Positions 29,661 through 37,036 of a DNA stretch of 64,000 nucleotides are shown here, piece after piece. Origin of the DNA: JAAOII01 sp965207945. Its GTDB lineage: Bacteria > Pseudomonadota > Gammaproteobacteria > CBDBNL01 > JAAOII01. Where the stretch lies: contig OZ242303.1 in the NCBI GenBank assembly GCA_965207945.1, forward strand, positions 1,240,001-1,304,000. Reading direction: 5' to 3'. The translations under genes were made by a program, and so were the position numbers. Position 1 is the stretch's first letter. Each line of letters starts with the position of its first letter. Below the pieces are notes generated by a model. That model made no database searches, was not told where the DNA came from, and saw nothing but the letters and a program-made list of their open reading frames with translations.

Positions 29661-31271
29661 ATCATAAACAATTTCCATCCCATTGAAGAGGCGATAGCCC
29701 AACTTGTCTCCTCTATATATAACGAAGAAGAGTTAATCACAGGCACAGGTAAGATTGAGCCAGGTAATGCTTCTGCTTCCCCCTCCCCCACTATATATAT
29801 TGCCTATAGCGGAGGAATGGATTCATCCGCCCTACTCCATGCGTGCAGCAAACTACACGTTAATAATATGTTGCCACACCCAATTATTGCTTGGCATATC
29901 AATCACAATATTTCTAAAGAAGCTTCTAAGTGGGAAGAACACTGCCGCACTGAGTGCGCCAAACTGCAGATTAAAATTAATTGCTCGCATATAGAAGACG
30001 AACAGCAACGTCAAGAAAGCGTGGAAATGTATGCGCGACGATGCAGATATAGAATCTGGCGAGAAGCAATGCAAGAGAATGACATCCTTCTACAAGCTCA
30101 CCATAGACGCGACCAAAGTGAGACCCTTCTGTTGAGATTGGTGCGTGGCAGTCCAAACTTAAAAGGTATTCCACGACTAAGACGCTTAATGCGCACGGGG
30201 GAAGCGGGTAGCTATGATTCCTTAAAACATATTGCCAGCACTGGGGGGAAAGAACAGAAGCAACAGCATAAAAGCGGCATAGTTGCTCGCCCTTTGCTGA
30301 ACATTGACAAGCAGAGTATCATTGATTATGTTGCCACCCACAAATTAGGATATATAGAAGATGAGATGAATCTTGATATAAGTAATGATAGAAGCTACAT
30401 CCGCCACAGGGTGCTGCCTCCCCTGCATAAAAAGTGGAAATCCGCAGACAAGAATATAGCCCTAGCGGCGCAAAGATTAGATGCATATAATGAGGCAATC
30501 CCTTATGCCCAACAGCAATTACTGGCTAAGTATGGGTGGGAACAAAAAGATGGAACAATCGCATTGGACGTCTCATCAGTTGCCTTGAGCGCGCAGTTAT
30601 TTGATATATTAGTGCGTGGGTGGTTGGCGTCTTTGCCCACTCCTTTGCCCCCTCCTCCGCCTGCGGTTATGCAAGAATTACGTTGTCAGATGAAGTCCGC
30701 CGCAGATAAGCTGCCGTTATTAACCTGGGATGGTGGAGAAATCAGACGCTATCGTAATCTTATGCATGCTATGTTGCCGACACAAGCTAAGGTTATGCCG
30801 AAAGGAATGGAAGAATTAAAACTACCTACTGGCACAAGCACTAACAGCTACCCGCTTCCCTTAGGTATATTAACTATAAAAAGAACGCTGAAGAGAACCA
30901 CAAAGAGCATCGTAAAAATAATTGACGAAAAGCAGACGCCAGGTGAAAGTGGGGATGGGGATGTCCATGATGTGGTTATAGCTGAGCGTGGAGAAAAATT
31001 GCTACTGGGATTTCGTCATGGTGGAGAAGTAATAGCTTTATCACCAAGCGGTAAAACCCGCGAACTAAAAAAACTGCTACAAGAAAAAGGTATCCCCCCT
31101 TGGCAACGCGACTTTATTCCTTTAATCTATATAGTTGGGGTGGTTGGCGCAGTTGGTGCGGAGAAATCCAAGAAAGCAGAATTGATAGCCATCCCTGGTA
31201 TAGGAGTTGCCAAAGATTTTGCGCCTAACAAGGACGAAAAAGTATTACATATTAGCTGGAACCCGCGTTGA
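29661..31271 (+). CDS. tilS: tRNA(Ile)-lysidine synthase TilS
   Basis: This enzyme makes lysidine at the wobble C of tRNA-Ile(CAU) in the cytoplasm, using ATP and lysine. The PP-loop IAYSGGMDSSALLHA begins near 29,799. HHRRDQSETLLLRLVRGSPN, RPLLNIDKQSIIDYV and DISNDRSYIRHRVLP are the other family motifs, and the C-terminal domain (GGEVIALSP, KGIPPWQRDFIPLIY) is present. The first ATG, at 29,817, falls inside SGGMDS and would remove half of the ATP site. The frame is open from 29,661, just after a stop, and encodes family-like sequence (NNFHPIEEAIAQL) but contains no ATG, GTG or TTG before 29,817. The true start is therefore a rare codon such as ATA 29,664 or ATT 29,682, or the original start was lost to the adjoining REP-like element. 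Proline-rich and Gly/Asp-rich insertions occur late in the protein. Confidence 0.88.
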   Translation: MINNFHPIEEAIAQLVSSIYNEEELITGTGKIEPGNASASPSPTIYIAYSGGMDSSALLHACSKLHVNNMLPHPIIAWHINHNISKEASKWEEHCRTECAKLQIKINCSHIEDEQQRQESVEMYARRCRYRIWREAMQENDILLQAHHRRDQSETLLLRLVRGSPNLKGIPRLRRLMRTGEAGSYDSLKHIASTGGKEQKQQHKSGIVARPLLNIDKQSIIDYVATHKLGYIEDEMNLDISNDRSYIRHRVLPPLHKKWKSADKNIALAAQRLDAYNEAIPYAQQQLLAKYGWEQKDGTIALDVSSVALSAQLFDILVRGWLASLPTPLPPPPPAVMQELRCQMKSAADKLPLLTWDGGEIRRYRNLMHAMLPTQAKVMPKGMEELKLPTGTSTNSYPLPLGILTIKRTLKRTTKSIVKIIDEKQTPGESGDGDVHDVVIAERGEKLLLGFRHGGEVIALSPSGKTRELKKLLQEKGIPPWQRDFIPLIYIVGVVGAVGAEKSKKAELIAIPGIGVAKDFAPNKDEKVLHISWNPR

Positions 31272-31293
31272 AATCCACGACGCAGGTCTGTAT

Positions 31294-31314
31294 GGGCGGA
31301 GCTGTGCTCCGCCC
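31294..31314 (+). repeat. REP-like perfect hairpin after tilS
   Basis: Arms GGGCGGAGC and GCTCCGCCC with loop TGT. The tail GCATAACAC provides the -35-like hexamer of the next promoter. Confidence 0.7.
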
Positions 31315-31323
31315 GCAAGATGC

Positions 31324-31352
31324 ATAACACTCGCACGAAATTCTGTTATAAT
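31324..31352 (+). promoter_or_regulatory. Predicted promoter of the 728-residue lipoprotein gene
   Basis: TATAAT (31,347-31,352) lies 17 bases after ATAACA (31,324-31,329), which is part of the REP-like tail. The leader from here to the start codon has no hairpin insertion. Confidence 0.55.
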
Positions 31353-31410
31353 TAATGCTTAGCTATGTTGGATTAAATATATATTATTAACTTATTAAAT
31401 AGGTATTAAA

Positions 31411-33597
31411 ATGAAAATTATACTTTTACAAGGATTGAAACAAGGATTATTGAAACGGAGATTATTCACAAGAACACCTATCCTTGCTGTCCTGTTGCTT
31501 ATTCTAGTTGTTACTGCTTGTGGTGGTGGCGGCGGCGGAGGCGGTTCAACATCAAGAGTGCCCACTGGCAACCAAGCTCTAATGTTTGTAGCAGTCGGTG
31601 GCTTAGAAAGGCAGTTTACTTCTGCGAATGGTGAAACACCTGCCAATTATAACTTTGATGGCATCCTACGTAGTTTAGCTAAAGGTTACTCGGTGGGCAA
31701 TGTATCAGCAACTGGTGCTAATGGTGCCGTTATTACTTATGCCATAAGCGGTGACTCTAAGGATAGAAACCTATTTTATATTAACGCAACGTCAGGCGAG
31801 ATAACTCTTAAAACTTTAGCAACTAACATAGAAGAGTATCAATTTAACGCCACTGCCACTGATGACCGAGGAATGGAAACAACAGCTACAATCTCTGTTC
31901 ATGTAGACGGAGGAAGCCCTCCAGTATTTACCTCAACACCTTATAACTTTAATTTATCTTTCTTCATGGAAAGCGCTGCGGGGAATGTAGTAGGCAAGGT
32001 CTCGGCAGTGGATGCCGAAAGGACTCTCTTTGATTATAGTTTGCCAGACAGCAATAATATTCTTGAGGATTTATTTGAACTTGCCGCTACTAAGAATGTA
32101 GATGGCAGCATAAATATCATTTTGCGTAGAGACGCTATTCCAACTGATTTTGCAGTATCTTCTGTTACTTTTAAGGTTAACGCAACGCATCAAGGTAGTG
32201 TGATTTCATCTGATGCCGATGTTACGGTTAATCTTATCTCTGATTATGATGGGGATGGAGTTATAGATTTCTATGACGCAGACCCGGGTGATGACACTGT
32301 GAATGTTACGGGAAATGGAGACTCCGGCACTCCCTATATTATCAGCAACATCTATCAGCTACAAGCAATAGCTGGAGTAGACCATGCGGGAGATGTGCTT
32401 GATTCGTCAGATTTTACTAATAACGGTTTTCTTTATGGCATAGATGCCGCCGATCAACTCACCAAGCACTATGAACTTGCCAATGACATAGAAGCTTTTG
32501 CCACTGCCGATGCGACTGTTTGGGCTAAGCTCGCGGTTGATGGTTATATAGGACACGGCTGGACACCAATTGCCGGCAAAAGCGGTCAATCCTTCAGCGG
32601 TTCTTTCAATGGCGACGGCTACGCCATCAATGAATTGACCATCCATTTACGCGAAAGCGATAATTCAAAATGGTTTGGTCTTTTCGGGATAAATAATGGA
32701 AATATTACTGCGCTTGGACTGCAAGATATTAACATGACAATTCAAGCGGAGGGAAATAATTATGATGGAGATACAACTATAGATAATATTGTGACGGCTG
32801 GCTCTCATGCTGGTGGATTAGTCGGCTTGAATCAAGAAAATGGAGTTATTAGCTATTCTTACGTGACTGGTTTAGTTAACGCATCAATGGATGCTATAGG
32901 TGGATTAGTTGGATTGAACCAAGGAGAGATATCTTATTCTTATTCTACAGCAACAGTTCAAGGTGAGGGAGATACTGGCGGTTTGGTAGGGACAAATGAG
33001 CCAGGAGTTATATTATCTTCTTATGCCACAGGGAATGTTAGTGGGGGTGCTGGAATAGCGAGTAGGGCGGGGACTGTAGGGGGGCTGGCTGGGTCTATCT
33101 CAGATGAAGCGGCAATTATAAATACTTCTTATGCTACTGGTTTGGTTAGTGGCGGAACGGATTCCAAGATTAATTCAGGGGGTATAGTTGCGGAAAGAGC
33201 GGAAACAGTAGTTACTATTGTATCATCTTATTGGGATAATGAGACTACCATACAAAAGGAGGGCGTAGGCAAGGGAAGAGGGAGTGATGGTAGTAGTGGA
33301 AACACAACAGGCACTTTTTCTCTCACCACCGCCCAACTGCAAGGATGCGGACTGGGTGGGGTGGTTATATCTAGCGCATTGCCAGCACCCGACTGCACTG
33401 GTTTATTCCCTTCCAGTCATTGGGGCAACGACCCGATTACGACTACGGATGGAGCCACTATTGCGCGTGGCTGGAGTTTCAATGCTGGACAATATCCTTC
33501 ATTGAGAGTTGTTCGCTCCCCAGATGATAGTGATCTTTTGCCCACCGCCGCAGATCAGAACTGCCATCGCAATGGCATGCCCCTGGGCTGTCCATAA
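31411..33597 (+). CDS. Modular surface lipoprotein, 728 residues
   Basis: The shortest complete member of the cluster, equal to a single C-terminal module with its own signal. The lipoprotein signal has lipobox VVTAC (Cys37), followed by a run of eight glycines. Then come a cadherin-like repeat (GYSVGNVSATGANG), a second one (PPVFTSTPYNFNLSF, GNVVGKVSAVD), an Asp-rich thrombospondin-3-like motif (DYDGDGVIDFYDADPGDD, about residue 284) and the QLQAIAGVDH segment. GLUG repeats (GGLVGLNQGEISYSYSTATVQG) precede the C-terminal domain, which ends NCHRNGMPLGCP. GLUG repeats usually build beta-helix surface structures. It follows tilS but has its own promoter. A surface adhesin or matrix protein is plausible; no enzyme motif is seen. 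Confidence 0.9.
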   Translation: MKIILLQGLKQGLLKRRLFTRTPILAVLLLILVVTACGGGGGGGGSTSRVPTGNQALMFVAVGGLERQFTSANGETPANYNFDGILRSLAKGYSVGNVSATGANGAVITYAISGDSKDRNLFYINATSGEITLKTLATNIEEYQFNATATDDRGMETTATISVHVDGGSPPVFTSTPYNFNLSFFMESAAGNVVGKVSAVDAERTLFDYSLPDSNNILEDLFELAATKNVDGSINIILRRDAIPTDFAVSSVTFKVNATHQGSVISSDADVTVNLISDYDGDGVIDFYDADPGDDTVNVTGNGDSGTPYIISNIYQLQAIAGVDHAGDVLDSSDFTNNGFLYGIDAADQLTKHYELANDIEAFATADATVWAKLAVDGYIGHGWTPIAGKSGQSFSGSFNGDGYAINELTIHLRESDNSKWFGLFGINNGNITALGLQDINMTIQAEGNNYDGDTTIDNIVTAGSHAGGLVGLNQENGVISYSYVTGLVNASMDAIGGLVGLNQGEISYSYSTATVQGEGDTGGLVGTNEPGVILSSYATGNVSGGAGIASRAGTVGGLAGSISDEAAIINTSYATGLVSGGTDSKINSGGIVAERAETVVTIVSSYWDNETTIQKEGVGKGRGSDGSSGNTTGTFSLTTAQLQGCGLGGVVISSALPAPDCTGLFPSSHWGNDPITTTDGATIARGWSFNAGQYPSLRVVRSPDDSDLLPTAADQNCHRNGMPLGCP

Positions 33598-33618
33598 TGC
33601 GTTGTTGACTAATTTTGT

Positions 33619-33624
33619 TATAAT
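33619..33624 (+). promoter_or_regulatory. Predicted -10 box of the 963-residue lipoprotein gene
   Basis: TATAAT in the conserved context TTTTGTTATAATAG...TTAGCTATGTTGG. No convincing -35 is seen because this copy lacks the REP-like tail upstream. Confidence 0.4.
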
Positions 33625-33683
33625 AGTAGTTAGCTATGTTGGCTTAAGCAGATGTATTATTAATTTATTAAATGGGTATTAAA

Positions 33684-36575
33684 ATGAAAATTATATTTTT
33701 ACAAGGATTGACTGGGGGGTTATTAAGGGGATTATTAGGGAGATTATCAAAACTGAGATTAAACGGATTATTCACAAGGACACCTGTTCTTGCTGCCTTA
33801 TTACTTACTGCTGTTGTTACTGCTTGTGGTGGCGGCGGTGGTGGCGGCGGTGGTGGTTCTACTATTCCTGCTTCCCCCAAAGCCGACTGCATGTTTGCTG
33901 AAGATAACGGCACTATAGATTGTGGGCTTATTACTCTTACCCGAGTTTTTGACTCTGAAACAACCTATAACATCACGGTTGGCGAGTTTGGTAAAGAAGG
34001 AACTACCGATAAGATTGGAGTAAGCAATTTTACCTTCACCCAAATTATTAATGGCAATATATCAGATCCAGAGTCAGGTTTAGTGTCTCCCTCCAATGAG
34101 CAACTAACACTTTCTGCAAATGCCACCGCCCTAAACCTAAACATCAGCGGTATTGCTAATAACGTATTCGGCAAATTTTATATAGATTTAGATTTAGTTT
34201 TAGTGAACAATAATAAAACCACAGTTAAAGTTAAAGTCCATTATACAATTACCATTACTGCCGTGAATGATGATCCTGTTTTTTCAGCAGTCCGTGGCTC
34301 AGAAGATCAGTTTACTCCTGCGGCTGGCTCAACCCCCGCCCGTTATAGATTTGCTGACATCCCCTTTAATTCCACTACTGGCTACTCGATGGGCAATGTA
34401 TCGGCAAGCGACGCTGATAATGACACTATTACTTACAGCATAGAATATGAATCTATTTACCCTCTATTTCTGATTAACCCAATGACAGGAGAAATAACTC
34501 TAAGAGCATTAGCTGATGCAGAAGCATTATATACATTCAACGTAATTGCCACTGATGGCAAAGGTGGCAGCACAAGGACTGATATTATCGTGAACGTTCT
34601 TCCTGACAACCAAGCTCCAATGTTTTCAGAATCCAGCTATACTTTTACTGGTATCCTCCATAATTCGCCCCTTGGCTACTCGGTGGGCAATGTATCGGTA
34701 ACAGATCCTGATCTTGACACTATCACTTATAGCATAAGCGGTGAAGATGATGATATCGCACTATTTAATATTAGTTCGACAGGGGAAATAACTCTAATAG
34801 CTGAAGCTACTGTAGGTGTGTATGCATTTAACGTCAATGCCACTGATGGCAACAACGGCATTGCAACAGCCACAATTTTTGTTACTGTGATTGATGGAAC
34901 CGCTCCAGTGTTTGTCGGAGCACCTTATAGCTTTAATTTGTCTTTATCTGCGGCAAATGCGGATGGAGTCGTGGTAGGCAATGTCTTGGCAGTGGATAAC
35001 GAAAGAACTCTCTTTGATTATAATTTGGTGGGCAACGGCAATTTATTTGGACTTGCCCCTGCGGATAACGCAGATAGTCCAAGAAATATCATTACCACCA
35101 AAGCCGCTACTCTAAGTGATTTTGCAGCATCTTCTATTACCTTTCTGATTGTTGCAACACATCAAGATGGCAGGCTTTCATCTCCTGTCTCCACCATTAC
35201 AGTTAATCTTATCTCTGATTCTGATGCAGATGGCATTAATGACTTCTACGACTCCTTTCCGTTTAATGGCGCTATGAATGTTACAGGAAGTGGAGAACCC
35301 AACGACCCCTATAATATAACCAACATCCATCAACTGCAAGCAATAGCTGGAGTTGACCATACAGGAACTGCGCTTGATTCGTCAGATTTCACTAATAACG
35401 GATTTCTTTATGGAACCGATGCCGCCGACCAACTCACCAAGCACTATGAACTTGCTAATGATATAGATGCTTCTGCTACCAATACTACTATTTGGCGTAA
35501 TACCGCGGTTGCTGAAGTTGGTACTGACAACTTTGTTGGGCACGGCTGGACGCCAATTGCCGGCAGAGATGGAGAATCCTTCAGCGGTTCTTTTAATGGC
35601 GATGGTTATGCCATCAATAGTTTAAGAATCCTCGCTCGCCAAGGCGATAACTCAAAACACTTTGGTCTTTTCGGGATAAATAATGGAAATATTACTGCAG
35701 TTGGGCTGCAAAATATTAACATGGTAATTCAGGCGGAGGGTAATAATTATCTGGGCACTACAACAGTAGATACTATTGTTGATGGCTCTCATGCTGGCGG
35801 GTTAGTCGCCTTGAATCAAGAAGATGGAAATATTACCTATTCTTACACAACTGGCTTAGCTAATGGATCAATGGATGCTATGGGTGGCTTGGTTGGATTA
35901 AACCAAGGGAAGATTTCTTATTCTTATTCTACAGCAACAGTTCAAGGCGCAGGGGACACTGGCGGTTTGCTAGGAACAAATCAGGGAGGGGCTCTATTAT
36001 CTTCTTATGCTACAGGGGATGTTAGGGGGAGTCATGGAATAGAAGGTAGAGATGGGACTGCAGGGGGACTGGCTGGGTCTATCTCAGGTGCAGGGGCTAT
36101 TATAAACACTTCTTATGCTGCTGGTAGTGTTTCCGATGAAGAAGGAGATATTGGAGCTTCATTAGGAGGTGTAATTGGAGAAAGAAACCAAACAACAGGC
36201 AACGATGTTACTATTGAGTCGTCTTATTGGGACAGTGATACTACCAGATTATTCTATGGCGTAGGAAGGGATAGAGATAATATTGCTGTACCTGGCGACG
36301 AAACAGGCACTCCTCCTCTCACCACCGCCAAACTGCAAGGATGCGAACTGGATGGAGCGGTTATATCTGGAGTAACAGACCCAACCTGTACTGATTTATT
36401 CCCCTCCAGCAACTGGGGCGATAGCACGGTTGGAGACATTGAGCGCGGCTGGATTTTCAATGCTGGCGAGTATCCCTCATTGAGTGCCGTTCGTTCCACT
36501 GACAATCGGCAACTTTTGCCTTCAGCTGCACAGCAGGAGTGTCAGCGCAACGACATGCCTCTGAGCTGTCCATAA
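33684..36575 (+). CDS. Modular surface lipoprotein, 963 residues
   Basis: The start is placed at ATG 33,684 (MKIIFLQGL) by comparison with paralogues, not at the ATG 12 bases earlier. The signal peptide has an unusually long, repeat-rich front part (GGLLRGLLGRLSKLRLNG) before the hydrophobic core, and lipobox VVTAC (Cys48). A ten-glycine run follows. Next is a roughly 150-residue domain with DCMFAEDNGTIDCGLITL, then cadherin-like repeats (YSMGNVSASDAD, YSVGNVSVTDPD), the Asp-rich motif DSDADGINDFYDSFP, QLQAIAGVDH, GLUG repeats and the C-terminal domain ending ECQRNDMPLSCP. The first 200 or so codons are almost identical to the gene at 37,037, after which the two diverge, so they form a recent tandem pair. 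Confidence 0.9.
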   Translation: MKIIFLQGLTGGLLRGLLGRLSKLRLNGLFTRTPVLAALLLTAVVTACGGGGGGGGGGSTIPASPKADCMFAEDNGTIDCGLITLTRVFDSETTYNITVGEFGKEGTTDKIGVSNFTFTQIINGNISDPESGLVSPSNEQLTLSANATALNLNISGIANNVFGKFYIDLDLVLVNNNKTTVKVKVHYTITITAVNDDPVFSAVRGSEDQFTPAAGSTPARYRFADIPFNSTTGYSMGNVSASDADNDTITYSIEYESIYPLFLINPMTGEITLRALADAEALYTFNVIATDGKGGSTRTDIIVNVLPDNQAPMFSESSYTFTGILHNSPLGYSVGNVSVTDPDLDTITYSISGEDDDIALFNISSTGEITLIAEATVGVYAFNVNATDGNNGIATATIFVTVIDGTAPVFVGAPYSFNLSLSAANADGVVVGNVLAVDNERTLFDYNLVGNGNLFGLAPADNADSPRNIITTKAATLSDFAASSITFLIVATHQDGRLSSPVSTITVNLISDSDADGINDFYDSFPFNGAMNVTGSGEPNDPYNITNIHQLQAIAGVDHTGTALDSSDFTNNGFLYGTDAADQLTKHYELANDIDASATNTTIWRNTAVAEVGTDNFVGHGWTPIAGRDGESFSGSFNGDGYAINSLRILARQGDNSKHFGLFGINNGNITAVGLQNINMVIQAEGNNYLGTTTVDTIVDGSHAGGLVALNQEDGNITYSYTTGLANGSMDAMGGLVGLNQGKISYSYSTATVQGAGDTGGLLGTNQGGALLSSYATGDVRGSHGIEGRDGTAGGLAGSISGAGAIINTSYAAGSVSDEEGDIGASLGGVIGERNQTTGNDVTIESSYWDSDTTRLFYGVGRDRDNIAVPGDETGTPPLTTAKLQGCELDGAVISGVTDPTCTDLFPSSNWGDSTVGDIERGWIFNAGEYPSLSAVRSTDNRQLLPSAAQQECQRNDMPLSCP

Positions 36576-36592
36576 TGCGTTGTTGATTTTTT

Positions 36593-36604
36593 GGGGGGGG
36601 GGGG
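36593..36604 (+). repeat. Run of 12 G
   Basis: A T-run followed by 12 consecutive G lies just after the stop of the 963-residue gene. The corresponding place after the paralogue (about 40,085) has only GAAGGG. It is prone to slippage or to sequencing error. Confidence 0.6.
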
Positions 36605-36917
36605 ATTTAATTCAGCTATTCATCTTTCGGGCAGAGCGCAGCTACCCCCTACCCCTCCTTTTATTAAGCTTCATTAAATAAAATAATAAGAATATTATTG
36701 CGATAGCGCATAATAGTAGCGGGTAGAAAATCAATGCTGGCTCAATAATAAACAGCTGCCCTAAAATCCATGGTCCTATCATCCCTCCTGCTAAGGCAGA
36801 AATAAATAAATTACCTACCGTTTTGGGTGGGATATTCAAACTGCTGCTGCAATAGGATAGCATGCAGGGGAACATTACCGAAAGAGCCGCGCCTATAACA
36901 ATATTGGCAATAAATAG
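36605..36917 (-). pseudogene. 3' fragment of the MFS transporter gene
   Basis: This repeats the 3' end and flank of the MFS gene at 40,115. The last 90 codons (from FIANIVIGAALSV to KLNKRRGRG) encode exactly the same residues. The homology stops at CAATAAATAG, where the sequence becomes the REP-like element at 36,919. An open frame of 102 codons starts from REP sequence (ATG at 36,950 on the reverse strand), but it covers only the last three or so membrane helices and should not transport anything. Confidence 0.85.
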
Positions 36918-36918
36918 G

Positions 36919-36939
36919 GGGCGGAGCTGCGCTCCGCCC
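36919..36939 (+). repeat. REP-like perfect hairpin
   Basis: Perfect arms GGGCGGAGC and GCTCCGCCC with loop TGC, fused to the truncated MFS fragment on its left. Its tail GCATAACAC leads into the next promoter. Confidence 0.75.
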
Positions 36940-36948
36940 GCAAGATGC

Positions 36949-36977
36949 ATAACACTCGCAAGAAATTCTGTTATAAT
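36949..36977 (+). promoter_or_regulatory. Predicted promoter of the 1,010-residue lipoprotein gene
   Basis: TATAAT (36,972-36,977) lies 17 bases after ATAACA (36,949-36,954). The -35-like hexamer belongs to the REP-like tail, as at 31,324. Confidence 0.55.
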
Positions 36978-37036
36978 AATAGTTAGCTATGTTGGCTTAA
37001 GCAGATGTATTATTAATTTATTAAATGGGTATTAAA

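Noticed and set aside
29817..31271. ATG 29,817 as the start of tilS
   Set aside because: It would cut the PP-loop SGGMDS in half; the frame upstream encodes family-like sequence that is also copied at 19,590.
5781..36939. Insertion sequences as the cause of the duplications
   Set aside because: No transposase gene, terminal inverted repeats or target duplications were found; only the short REP-like element recurs.
36642..36950. A separate 102-residue membrane protein gene
   Set aside because: It is the C-terminal fragment of the MFS transporter with its start supplied by REP-like DNA.
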